Of a stretch of DNA of 64,000 nt, positions 46,385-53,779 are shown in pieces. This stretch comes from Salegentibacter salinarum. GTDB lineage: Bacteria; Bacteroidota; Bacteroidia; Flavobacteriales; Flavobacteriaceae. Position numbers and translations under genes: made by a program. Positions within the stretch are counted from its first letter, which is position 1, and each line of letters starts with the position of its first letter. The notes beneath the pieces were generated by a model. It saw only the letters and a list, made by a program, of their open reading frames with translations, was not told the DNA's origin and made no database searches. Where the stretch lies: contig NZ_FUZC01000004.1 of NCBI RefSeq assembly GCF_900168115.1, positions 186,001-250,000 of the forward strand, written 5' to 3'.

Positions 46385-46735
46385 ATGTTTGACCTCGGCA
46401 GGCTTTATATTCCAACATTGCTATCCTTCGATCCAGTTACCAAAACGGTATCGTTTAATATACCGGAGCTTTATTCGAAGGAATATTTGAAGCAAGTACC
46501 ATATTCTCTGGAACTTAATATCCTGGGATCAGATGCTATTATATATTACTAAGGGGAAGATGATACTTACCTCTCACAGGTTTTGGGCCTCGATGAAGAT
46601 TTTATTGCCGCCGGATCCTTGGAATATGAGAGTTTTGGTGCCATTCAGGAAAAAGCTTTAAAAGTACTGGAAGGATTTATACTGAATCCCAAGACCGAAT
46701 TACGGGCTCTTTTTGATGAAAACGAAGAAGAATAG
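46385..46735 (+). pseudogene. Small integrase-linked ORF with one in-frame stop
   Basis: A 116-codon frame starts MFDLGRLYIPTLLSFDP and ends LFDENEEE, convergent with the integrase whose stop is about 33 bp away. It is open except for one TAA at codon 56 (46550-46552). The decayed sister copy (43640-43910) shows Tyr there (YYYGEGDTYL), so the stop is a recent TAT-to-TAA change in a once intact gene. The family is not recognised. Its linkage to the integrase in both copies suggests that the two were part of one integration module. Confidence 0.65.
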
Positions 46736-46767
46736 CCATTAAACTAAAACGGCTACTTGAAAGAATT

Positions 46768-48063
46768 TCAATCGCTCTCATTAGTTCCATTTGAGGAGTC
46801 CGATCTTTTTCTTTCCTTCTTCGTCATTCTTTTCTCCAGTGCGGTTATATCACCGCTAACTTTATGCTCCAAAACTCTTGCATAAATCTGTGTAGTAGAT
46901 AATTTTGTGTGACCTAAAAGTTTTGAAACCGTTTCGATAGGCACCCCATTAGAAAGAGTAACGGTGGTGGCAAAGGTATGCCGCGCGGAATGAAAAGTAA
47001 TGTGTTTTCTCACTTTTGAAGCTTTCATTACTTCTTTTACATATTGATTCATCTTTTGATTGGATCTTACCGGAAACAAATATTTACTAAAAAGGTCAAA
47101 CCGCTTTTCCCGGTATTTTTTCAAAATAATATCGGCTTTATAGAGTAGTGGAGCTTTTACAGGTTCATTAGTTTTTTCACGTTTGGTATATATCCAATTT
47201 TTACCGTCCATTCCTTTAACGATATGATCTTTGTTGAGTTCTTTAAGCTCACCATAAGTAAGCCCGGTATAACATGAGAATAGAAACATATCTTTAACCC
47301 GTTCCAGAGATTCACTCTTAAAATAGGTTTCTTCGACCATTTTTAGTTCCCGCTCCGATAAGAATTGACGCTCGTTCTTTTCAAATTTCATTTTATAATT
47401 CTGAAAAGGGCTTTTCTCCAACCATTCTAATTTAATGGCCAGGTTGATCATTTTCTTAAATCGCTCCAAGTGTTTCATCGTACCATTCGTTCCGCAGGTT
47501 TTTCTTTCTTTTTTAGCCCGGTAATTCCTAAGAAACATTTCAAATTCGGTGATAAACTGGTAATCGATTTGCTTTAGATAAACATCATTGGTTTTCTTTT
47601 TCTTTTTTAGAAACTCATCTAAGTATTTGGCAGTGGTATTATAGTTCTTAAGCGTACCCCATTTAAGGACGCCCTTCATTGTCTGGCTATGATACTCAAT
47701 AATATCCTTGAGGGTTTTATGTTCTTCATCTAATCCCAGGTAGGAAGCTTTGACTTTATCAGCAGTGATTAAGTTATCCTTATCCAGAATTCTCTTTTGG
47801 GTGTCCAGTAATTTGGAGTAAACCTGGTCTAAATAACTGTTTAGTGTTTTAATCCTGGGGGAAGTTCCTTTAAGTCGTCCTTTAGAACTATCCCATTCAT
47901 TCACTGAAGTTTTCCTTTTGAGGCTCATTTCAGCGCATTTTCCATTTACCGTGATACGGGCGTAAATGGATAATTCTTTTTTGTTCCGGTTGAGCTTCCT
48001 TGTAAAGAAAAGCACGGAGAATGTAGTAAAATCAGGCATTTCGAATGTCTTTAAGTTAAACAA
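46768..48063 (-). CDS. Tyrosine-type site-specific integrase
   Basis: This 431-residue Bacteroidota-type recombinase has an N-terminal arm-binding domain (about 8-95, LYARITVNGK-like YARITVNGKCAEMSLKRK), a core-binding SAM-like domain (about 110-215) and a catalytic domain (about 225-410). Catalytic HSARHTFATT, LLGHTKLSTT and nucleophile TQIYARV are present. The first catalytic Arg is replaced by Thr in CYTGLTYGELK, as is seen in several Bacteroidota integrases such as IntDOT. Met9 (MPDFTTFS) is an alternative start. It points away from the tRNA-Pro gene next to it and presumably inserted the island there. Confidence 0.93.
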   Translation of the reverse strand: MFNLKTFEMPDFTTFSVLFFTRKLNRNKKELSIYARITVNGKCAEMSLKRKTSVNEWDSSKGRLKGTSPRIKTLNSYLDQVYSKLLDTQKRILDKDNLITADKVKASYLGLDEEHKTLKDIIEYHSQTMKGVLKWGTLKNYNTTAKYLDEFLKKKKKTNDVYLKQIDYQFITEFEMFLRNYRAKKERKTCGTNGTMKHLERFKKMINLAIKLEWLEKSPFQNYKMKFEKNERQFLSERELKMVEETYFKSESLERVKDMFLFSCYTGLTYGELKELNKDHIVKGMDGKNWIYTKREKTNEPVKAPLLYKADIILKKYREKRFDLFSKYLFPVRSNQKMNQYVKEVMKASKVRKHITFHSARHTFATTVTLSNGVPIETVSKLLGHTKLSTTQIYARVLEHKVSGDITALEKRMTKKERKRSDSSNGTNESD

Positions 48064-48132
48064 TAGGTGTTAAAGACGAAAGTCAAATCGATCTAATGAT
48101 CATTCTAAGATAGTGAAATGCTGGAAAGAAAG

Positions 48133-48152
48133 TATTCACCGAATCATTCACT
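48133..48152 (+). repeat. 20-bp direct repeat, right copy
   Basis: TATTCACCGAATCATTCACT is identical in sequence and orientation to 26220-26239. It lies 70 bp upstream of the integrase start and about 100 bp inside the tRNA-Pro border. Confidence 0.6.
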
Positions 48153-48160
48153 GGATAGGG

Positions 48161-48190
48161 TGATATCAAACGATATCAAATGATATCGTA
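48161..48190 (+). repeat. Three tandem decamers (YGATATCRWA) upstream of integrase
   Basis: TGATATCAAA, CGATATCAAA and TGATATCGTA follow each other without gaps, each with the palindrome GATATC. The position between the integrase gene and its target tRNA suits recombinase arm-type sites or an operator controlling the integrase. Confidence 0.5.
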
Positions 48191-48196
48191 AAAACA

Positions 48197-48232
48197 AAAA
48201 ACACTGAAAATCAATAGATTAACAGTGTTTTT
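48197..48232 (-). terminator. Terminator downstream of tRNA-Pro
   Basis: AAAAACACTG (48197-48206) pairs with CAGTGTTTTT (48223-48232). On the minus strand the stem is followed by a T-rich run. It ends transcription of the tRNA before the integrase region and lies inside the island, so the incoming element supplied it. Confidence 0.7.
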
Positions 48233-48253
48233 ATATCCCTTTAAAGAAGGTTC

Positions 48254-48268
48254 GTCGGGGTGGCAGGA
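48254..48268. repeat. Candidate attR in the tRNA-Pro 3' end
   Basis: GTCGGGGTGGCAGGA is the reverse complement of the tRNA-Pro 3' terminal 14 nt plus one following base. It is duplicated exactly at 26146-26160. Confidence 0.6.
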
Positions 48269-48329
48269 TTCGAACCTGCGGCCTCCTGCTCCCAAAGCAG
48301 GCGCGATAACCGGGCTACGCTACACCCCG
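48255..48329 (-). tRNA. tRNA-Pro (anticodon TGG)
   Basis: The minus-strand cloverleaf has acceptor CGGGGTG pairing with CACCCCG, discriminator A, anticodon stem CCTGC/GCAGG with loop TTTGGGA (anticodon TGG), and T arm GCAGGTTCGAATCCTGC. The 5' D-arm region AGCCCGGTTATCGC is typical. Its 3' end faces the integrase and is the probable island target. Confidence 0.95.
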
Positions 48330-48350
48330 AGCAATTTTTTAATCGCGCTC

Positions 48351-48379
48351 GGCGCGATAACTGGGCGGAGTTTATCCCG
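48351..48379 (-). pseudogene. Degenerate 5'-half copy of tRNA-Pro
   Basis: The minus strand reads CGGGATAAACTCCGCCCAG then TTATCGCGCC, which aligns with the first 30 nt of the adjacent tRNA-Pro (CGGGGTGTAGCGTAGCCCGG then TTATCGCGCC). Nothing matches the 3' half. A perfect hairpin CCCGACA/TGTCGGG (48376-48391) overlaps it. Confidence 0.35.
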
Positions 48380-48518
48380 ACAAATGTCGGGGCTATACCC
48401 CAAGCTTACTAGCTTAAAAATTTTAGCCTTTCCGATCCAAAATACTCTTTCAAAAAGCAGTCCGGGAGACGGAGGAAGATTATCCCTATCTTTTCCATTG
48501 GAAAAGGAGAATAAAAAT

Positions 48519-48541
48519 CCGCAGACTAAAAAATCTTGCGG
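48519..48541 (-). terminator. Terminator of tRNA-Ser
   Basis: CCGCAGA (48519-48525) pairs, with one bulge, with TCTTGCGG (48534-48541) and is followed on the minus strand by ATTTTTATT. The upstream arm overlaps the last 3 nt of the tRNA. Confidence 0.55.
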
Positions 48542-48621
48542 AGAGACCGGGATTCGAACCCGGGCATCCAAAAAGGATGACAGCTTAGCAGGCTGCTGCA
48601 TTACCACTCTGCCACCTCTCC
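48539..48621 (-). tRNA. tRNA-Ser (anticodon GCT)
   Basis: This is a minus-strand class II tRNA. The acceptor GGAGAGG pairs with TCTCTCC, the anticodon stem CAGC/GCTG has loop CTGCTAA (anticodon GCT), there is a long variable arm ATCCTTTTTGGAT, and the T arm is CCGGGTTCGAATCCCGG. It reads AGC/AGU codons. CCA is not encoded. Confidence 0.95.
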
Positions 48622-48766
48622 AATATTTAAGAACGTGCAAACATTTTTGCGGTTGCAAATGTAACTTTTACTTACTTACCTTCCAAACTTTTTAGGGGAA
48701 AGAATGCAATAAAATAAACACTAATTTTTAAACGCTTTGTCATCAGAATTTTAAGATTAAAAGTTT

Positions 48767-50005
48767 TTAAAAATTTATCTCTTCCTGGTCTATTAAGCGA
48801 GCTACATTTTTAATAATCCGTTGGTGATTCTTTACAAACGGATTAGTTTTATCCCAAACATAACCCGCAAGCACTGCACATATTTGTTCTTTTATTTCAG
48901 TTCGCGGCATTTCGTGAAAAAACAATTTCTGCAAATTCCCAGTATACCATTCTTTTACATAACTGCTAAATACAGAAATCCCGGATTGCATATATTCGGT
49001 ATAGTCTTTTTCCCAATCCACATTATTACCTTCCACTTCAAGTTTGGCGAGTTTAGCTGCCTGCAAACCAGATTCCGTAGCAAAAGCTACTCCCGAGGAG
49101 AAAATAGGATCAAGAAACTCGGCGCTATTTCCGCTTAAAGCGAATCCGTCGCCATAAATTTTCTTTACATTTCTTGAAATATTTGGCATTTTAACCGGTT
49201 CAAAAAGAAATAATTCATCATCAAACCTACCCAGGTAATATTTCAGCTTTTTCAGCATTCTCTTAAATGCTACTGAATTATCATTGCTAAAATCTTTAAA
49301 CCAGTCATGATTACTAACAAATCCCAGACTTGCATTTCCATTTGAAAAAGGAAAATACCAGAACCAGGTTTTGGTATCCAAAACTTCAAAAGTGATCAAT
49401 TCACCTTCTTTTCCCTTTGGTCTGTCCGTTTCTTTAATATGTGTAAATATCGAAGAATTACCCGTGATTTTTGGAGATGTATTCAATTCTAACTGATTAG
49501 CTAAAACCCGACCGTTACCGCTGGCATCAATTATAAAATCAGCGTTTATCTCGATTTTCTCTTCAGAATTAATAAGAATTTTAGTAGTCGATTTTTTTCC
49601 GCAGAAATCCACATTGTTAACTTCCGCATTAAAGAAAATTTTTACTCCTTTCCTCTGAATTTCATTAGCTAAAACAAGATCAAAATCGGCCCGGGGAACC
49701 TGCCAGGTCCAATCCCAGCCTTCGCCATATTTCTCACTAAAATCAAATTCCCCCACTTTACTGGCTTTTATAAACCTTGCGCCATATTTTTTCTGAAATC
49801 CGGCTGCTTTAATAGCTTCCAGTAAACCTGATTCCTCAAAATTCTCCATACTCTTAGGAAGCAAACTTTCGCCGATGCTAAAACGTGGGAATATACTTTT
49901 TTCTACTACCAAACAATCAACCCCTTGTTTTTTTAAATAGCCGGCAGCGACCATTCCCGATGGCCCTGCGCCAATAATTAAGATTTGGGTATTAAGCTGT
50001 TTCAT
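48767..50005 (-). CDS. FAD-dependent oxidoreductase (halogenase/geranylgeranyl reductase-like), pigment cluster
   Basis: This is a 412-residue flavoprotein. The FAD Rossmann motif is IIGAGPSGMVAAGYLKKQG near 9-27, the FAD-contact SIGESLLP is near 44-51, and the second FAD motif is ALSGNSAEFLDPIFSSGV. It belongs to the tryptophan-halogenase/NAD(P)-FAD oxidoreductase superfamily. The Trp-halogenase WxWxIP motif is not obvious, so hydroxylation or another oxidation is as likely as halogenation. It is divergent from the tyrosine ammonia-lyase (90 bp), the usual place in flexirubin-type clusters, and probably tailors the aromatic head or polyene. Confidence 0.85.
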   Translation of the reverse strand: MKQLNTQILIIGAGPSGMVAAGYLKKQGVDCLVVEKSIFPRFSIGESLLPKSMENFEESGLLEAIKAAGFQKKYGARFIKASKVGEFDFSEKYGEGWDWTWQVPRADFDLVLANEIQRKGVKIFFNAEVNNVDFCGKKSTTKILINSEEKIEINADFIIDASGNGRVLANQLELNTSPKITGNSSIFTHIKETDRPKGKEGELITFEVLDTKTWFWYFPFSNGNASLGFVSNHDWFKDFSNDNSVAFKRMLKKLKYYLGRFDDELFLFEPVKMPNISRNVKKIYGDGFALSGNSAEFLDPIFSSGVAFATESGLQAAKLAKLEVEGNNVDWEKDYTEYMQSGISVFSSYVKEWYTGNLQKLFFHEMPRTEIKEQICAVLAGYVWDKTNPFVKNHQRIIKNVARLIDQEEINF

Positions 50006-50115
50006 TTTAAATTTTATGCCGATCTGGATATCTAATAAATATTCATTCTAAATCGAAATCCGGCAATTTTAAATACGGGCTAAATATAGTACATTTGTTA
50101 AGCTTTTTAACAATA

Positions 50116-51657
50116 ATGCGGCCTATGCTCCAAATTAATGATGCCCTTAGCCTGGAAGATTTTTACAAGGTTTTGTTTGAAAATACTGAAATTCAGTCGT
50201 CTTCACAAAATCTATCCAAAATTGACGCCAGTTTTGAGTTTCTAAAAGAGTTTTCTCAGAATAAGGTTATCTATGGCGTAAATACCGGTTTTGGCCCAAT
50301 GGCGCAATATAAGATCAAGGAAAAAGACCGCATTCAGCTTCAATATAATTTAATTAGAAGTCATGCTGCTGGTTCGGGGGAACCTATGGAGCCGCTTTAT
50401 GTAAAAGCGCTAATGCTGGCGCGTTTAAATACACTTTCCTTAGGGAAATCTGGCGTACATCAATCGGTTGTTGAAGTTATGCAGCAACTAATTAATAAAA
50501 ATATTACACCATTAATTTTTGAACATGGTGGAGTAGGAGCTTCGGGAGATTTAGTACAGCTTGCGCATTTGGCGCTAGTTTTAATAGGTGAGGGAGAAGT
50601 TTTTTATAAGGGAAAACTTCGCGAAACTAAAGCAGTTTTTGCTGAAGAAAATATTCAACCGATAGAAATTGAAATCAGGGAAGGACTGGCTTTAATGAAC
50701 GGCACTTCGGCAATGACGGGCATTGGGATTGTAAATATCATCTTCGCCAAACGCCTGCTTGACTGGTCGGTTTTTTGTTCTTCGGCGATTAATGAGATCG
50801 TCCAGGCTTACGACGATCATTTATCTGAAGAGCTAAACACCGCTAAAAAACATCTTGGTCAGCAAAGGATAGCTGAAATAATGAGAAATCATTTAAAAGA
50901 CAGCAGACTTACGCGAGACCGTAATGAGCATTTGTATAATGATGCCGCCGACAAAAACACGTATTTCAAAGAAAAAGTACAGGAATATTATAGTTTACGC
51001 TGTGTTCCGCAAATTCTTGGACCGGTTTACGATACCCTTGAACACACCGCAAAGATCCTAATTGAGGAAGTGAATTCTGCCAACGATAATCCAATTATAG
51101 ATGTGCAAAACGAGCACGTTTATCACGGTGGAAATTTTCATGGGGATTATGTGGCTCTGGAAATGGATAAGTTAAAACTCGTTGTCACCAAACTATCCAT
51201 GCTTGCCGAACGCCAGCTTAATTATTTGCTAAACCATAAACTCAATGATATTTTACCGCCGTTTGTAAACCTGGGAAAACTGGGTTTAAACTTCGGAATG
51301 CAGGGAGCGCAATTTACAGCGGTTTCGACGACTGCTGAAAACCAAACGCTGTCAAATCCTATGTATATTCACAGTATACCCAACAATAACGATAACCAAG
51401 ACATTGTAAGTATGGGCACCAATGCCGCGAACATTACAAAAACGGTTATCGATAATACTTTTGAAGTGCTTTCGGTAGAACTTATCACTATTGTGCAGGC
51501 TTTACGATACCTGGATTTTGATGAAAAGCTCTCGAAAAAAACTCAAGAGGTTTTAGAGGAAATGAATAAAATAATACCGGAAATAAAAGAAGATTTTCCA
51601 TTATATAAAACCAACGCCAAGGTAAAAGATTACCTAAAAAATAACGAAGTCTATTAA
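50116..51657 (+). CDS. Tyrosine ammonia-lyase (aromatic amino acid lyase)
   Basis: This is a 513-residue MIO enzyme. The autocatalytic Ala-Ser-Gly triad sits in GGVGASGDLVQL (about residues 142-144). The active-site Tyr segment VIYGVNTGFGPMAQY and the C-terminal NPMYIHSIPNNNDNQDIVSMG are present. From memory the protein closely follows Flavobacterium johnsoniae tyrosine ammonia-lyase (for example IQLQYNLIRSHAAGSG), so the product is 4-coumaric acid from tyrosine, the starter for flexirubin/aryl polyene pigments. I start at ATG 50116; a TTG further upstream (50095) or the ATG at 50125 is possible. It heads the plus-strand pigment operon. Confidence 0.92.
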   Translation: MRPMLQINDALSLEDFYKVLFENTEIQSSSQNLSKIDASFEFLKEFSQNKVIYGVNTGFGPMAQYKIKEKDRIQLQYNLIRSHAAGSGEPMEPLYVKALMLARLNTLSLGKSGVHQSVVEVMQQLINKNITPLIFEHGGVGASGDLVQLAHLALVLIGEGEVFYKGKLRETKAVFAEENIQPIEIEIREGLALMNGTSAMTGIGIVNIIFAKRLLDWSVFCSSAINEIVQAYDDHLSEELNTAKKHLGQQRIAEIMRNHLKDSRLTRDRNEHLYNDAADKNTYFKEKVQEYYSLRCVPQILGPVYDTLEHTAKILIEEVNSANDNPIIDVQNEHVYHGGNFHGDYVALEMDKLKLVVTKLSMLAERQLNYLLNHKLNDILPPFVNLGKLGLNFGMQGAQFTAVSTTAENQTLSNPMYIHSIPNNNDNQDIVSMGTNAANITKTVIDNTFEVLSVELITIVQALRYLDFDEKLSKKTQEVLEEMNKIIPEIKEDFPLYKTNAKVKDYLKNNEVY

Positions 51658-51706
51658 GAATGGCAGGTCGTCTGCAATCTAGACCTACCTCAAAACCGAT
51701 AATTAA

Positions 51707-52438
51707 ATGAAATACGCCCTCATCACCGGTGCTTCCCGCGGAATTGGAAAAGCTATTGCCATAAACCTGGCAAAGGAACTGGGTTATAATATTTTGCTGA
51801 ATTTCCATTCCAATACTGAAGCTGCTACCGCTACCAAAGAGCTTATAGAAGAAGAAGGTGTAAAATGCGAATTACTACAGTTTGATGTTGCAGATACTGA
51901 AAAAACTAAAATTTCGATAGAAAATTTTAGTAAAAATTATCCAGAGGTTGAAATTGAAGTAATAGTGAATAATGCCGGAATTACCCGCGACGGACTTTTT
52001 ATGTGGATGAAGCCTGAAGATTGGCATTCGGTGATCAATACCAGTTTAAATGGTTTTTACAATGTCACGCAGCCACTAATTAAAAATATGCTGAAACGCC
52101 GGTATGGGCGAATTATAAATATCGTTTCACTTTCCGGTTTAAAAGGTAATGCCGGGCAGGTAAATTATTCTGCGGCTAAAGGAGCACTGGTCGCCGCTAC
52201 AAAAGCCCTGGCGCAGGAAATTGGAAAAAGAAAAATTACCGTAAATGCCGTGGCTCCGGGATTTATTACCTCAGATATGACTGCAGAGTTCGATGAAAAT
52301 GAACTTAAAAAATTAATTCCTTTAAACCGTTTTGGGGAAGCCGAAGAAGTTGCCCATTTGGTAAGTTTCCTGGCTTCAAAAAAGACTTCTTACATTACGG
52401 GCGAAGTCATAAATATTAACGGCGGACTCTACTCTTAA
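51707..52438 (+). CDS. 3-oxoacyl-ACP reductase, FabG type
   Basis: This is a 243-residue short-chain dehydrogenase. The NADPH motif TGASRGIGKAIA is at the N-terminus, with NNAG near 87, catalytic Ser in VSLSG and Tyr-x-x-x-Lys in NYSAAKGAL. It reduces the 3-keto group during chain extension on the dedicated ACP. It begins 49 bp after the lyase stop and is 2 bp before the acyltransferase gene. Its place in the cluster, away from housekeeping fab genes, indicates a pigment-specific copy. Confidence 0.93.
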   Translation: MKYALITGASRGIGKAIAINLAKELGYNILLNFHSNTEAATATKELIEEEGVKCELLQFDVADTEKTKISIENFSKNYPEVEIEVIVNNAGITRDGLFMWMKPEDWHSVINTSLNGFYNVTQPLIKNMLKRRYGRIINIVSLSGLKGNAGQVNYSAAKGALVAATKALAQEIGKRKITVNAVAPGFITSDMTAEFDENELKKLIPLNRFGEAEEVAHLVSFLASKKTSYITGEVININGGLYS

Positions 52439-52440
52439 TT

Positions 52441-53319
52441 ATGTCTAATTGGAAAGGACAATCGCGTGGTACTGTTCTGGGGTTGAAAATTTACGTTTTC
52501 ATCATCAAAACTTTCGGGCTTTCCGCATCTTATTTTGTCCTTCTTTTTGTAGCACTTTATTTTGTTTTTTTTGCCTTTAATTCTACTAAGAGTGTTTATT
52601 ATTTATTCAGAAAACGGCTGGGATATTCCCGAATTAAAGCAGTTTTGAATATTTACAAAAGCTATTTCACCTTTGGTAGAATTCAACTGGATCGCATCGC
52701 AATTGCTTCAGGATTAAAACATAAGTATAGCTTTGAGTTTGACGGGATTCAACATATTGAAAATCTACTTCAACAGAAAAAAGGAGGAATCTTACTTACC
52801 GCTCACATAGGTAATTTCAATCTCGCCAAACATTTTTTTGATGATAGAAACAATTATCAAATTGTGAACCTTGTGGTTACCGATTTAGAACACGAAGAAA
52901 TTAAAAACTACCTGGATTCGGTAACCGGAAAATCGGCAATAAAACTAATTGTTTTAAAAGAAGATCTCTCTCATATTTTTGAAATGAACCGTGCCCTTCA
53001 GAACAACGAACTCCTGGTTTTTGCCACCGATCGTTACACCGAAAATACCAAAACTTATACCCAAAATTTTATGGGAAAATTTGTGCAGTTTCCTCAAGGA
53101 CCTTTTAAATTGGCGGCACGGAATAAAATCCCCGTATTGTTTGTGCACATTATGCGGGAAAAGAATTTTCATTATCATTTCTATGCCAGGCCTTATAATC
53201 CTGAGAAAAATGATGCGAAAAATCTATTAAAAGCTTATCTTGAAAACCTGGAAACGATGCTAAAAAAGTATCCGCATCAATGGTATAATTATTACGATTA
53301 CTGGAACGATTTCAGCTAA
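52441..53319 (+). CDS. Lipid A acyltransferase-like (LpxL/HtrB family) protein
   Basis: This 292-residue protein has one N-terminal membrane helix (about 25-48) and an LpxL-type acyltransferase body. The family HX4(D/E) motif is represented by His122-IGNF-Asn127 (AHIGNFNLAK), so the usual acidic partner is Asn. Related enzymes in aryl polyene clusters join the polyene to a lipid carrier at the inner membrane. It sits between FabG and the dehydratase with 2 and 9 bp gaps. Activity with the altered motif is uncertain. Confidence 0.85.
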   Translation: MSNWKGQSRGTVLGLKIYVFIIKTFGLSASYFVLLFVALYFVFFAFNSTKSVYYLFRKRLGYSRIKAVLNIYKSYFTFGRIQLDRIAIASGLKHKYSFEFDGIQHIENLLQQKKGGILLTAHIGNFNLAKHFFDDRNNYQIVNLVVTDLEHEEIKNYLDSVTGKSAIKLIVLKEDLSHIFEMNRALQNNELLVFATDRYTENTKTYTQNFMGKFVQFPQGPFKLAARNKIPVLFVHIMREKNFHYHFYARPYNPEKNDAKNLLKAYLENLETMLKKYPHQWYNYYDYWNDFS

Positions 53320-53328
53320 AAACAACTT

Positions 53329-53778
53329 ATGGCAGAAAATTTACTTAAAGAACCCATTTTGGAATTAGACCGAATTCTGCAGTTAATTCCGCAGAAACCT
53401 CCATTTGTAATGGTAGACAGTTTGCTGGAATACACCGATAAGACCGGAACCACTGGTTTTACAATTCCCGAAGATAATATTCTGGTAGAAAACAGCATTT
53501 TTTCTGAACCCGGTCTTATTGAGCATATGGCACAGAGTATGTCGCTTTGGCGTGGTTACGAAGGATTTTTAAGTGGACTCGATAAACCAAAAACGGGATT
53601 TATAGGCGCTATTAAATCTGTTGAAATCCTAGAACTTCCAAAAGCGGGAAACAAATTGGTCACGTATGTAGAAATCCTTCAGGAATTTATGAATGTGACT
53701 TCTGTGGGTGCGCGTACTTTTGATGAAGAAGGAAATCTTTTAGCAACTTCTGAAATGAAAACTGTTACTGTAGATTGA
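53329..53778 (+). CDS. 3-hydroxyacyl-ACP dehydratase-like hot-dog protein (ApeP-like)
   Basis: This 149-residue hot-dog-fold protein starts with a helical segment and the strand IPQKPPFVMVDSLLEY, followed by the central helix GLIEHMAQSMSLWRGYEG with conserved Glu-His. It lacks the HFPGxPxxPG loop of true FabZ, which matches the ApeP-type dehydratase of aryl polyene clusters. It would remove water from the 3-hydroxyacyl intermediate to give the conjugated double bonds. It starts 9 bp after the acyltransferase stop and ends 1 bp before the thioesterase gene. Confidence 0.86.
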   Translation: MAENLLKEPILELDRILQLIPQKPPFVMVDSLLEYTDKTGTTGFTIPEDNILVENSIFSEPGLIEHMAQSMSLWRGYEGFLSGLDKPKTGFIGAIKSVEILELPKAGNKLVTYVEILQEFMNVTSVGARTFDEEGNLLATSEMKTVTVD

Positions 53779-53779
53779 T

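Larger units (their letters stand above)
26146..48268. mobile_element. Probable tRNA-Pro integrated genomic island, about 22 kb
   Basis: The 15-bp tRNA-Pro 3' end is duplicated at both borders and the tyrosine recombinase (46768-48063) lies immediately inside the tRNA border. Within the borders are defence-type genes, degraded genes and long gene-poor gaps, in contrast to the compact DNA on both sides. A 20-bp direct repeat (26220-26239 and 48133-48152) also occurs just inside both ends. No conjugation, relaxase or phage structural genes are visible, so it would need help to transfer. A second decayed integrase at 43950-44411 suggests that it is composite. Confidence 0.65.

Noticed and set aside
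26146-48268. Interpretation of the island as a prophage or conjugative element
   Set aside because: No terminase, capsid, tail, lysis, relaxase, TraG/VirD4 or Tra genes are visible; only an integrase and cargo are present.
48225-48695. Frames across tRNA-Pro and tRNA-Ser on both strands
   Set aside because: They are the usual tRNA artefacts (RDSNLRPP- and GETGIRTR-like peptides) and not genes.
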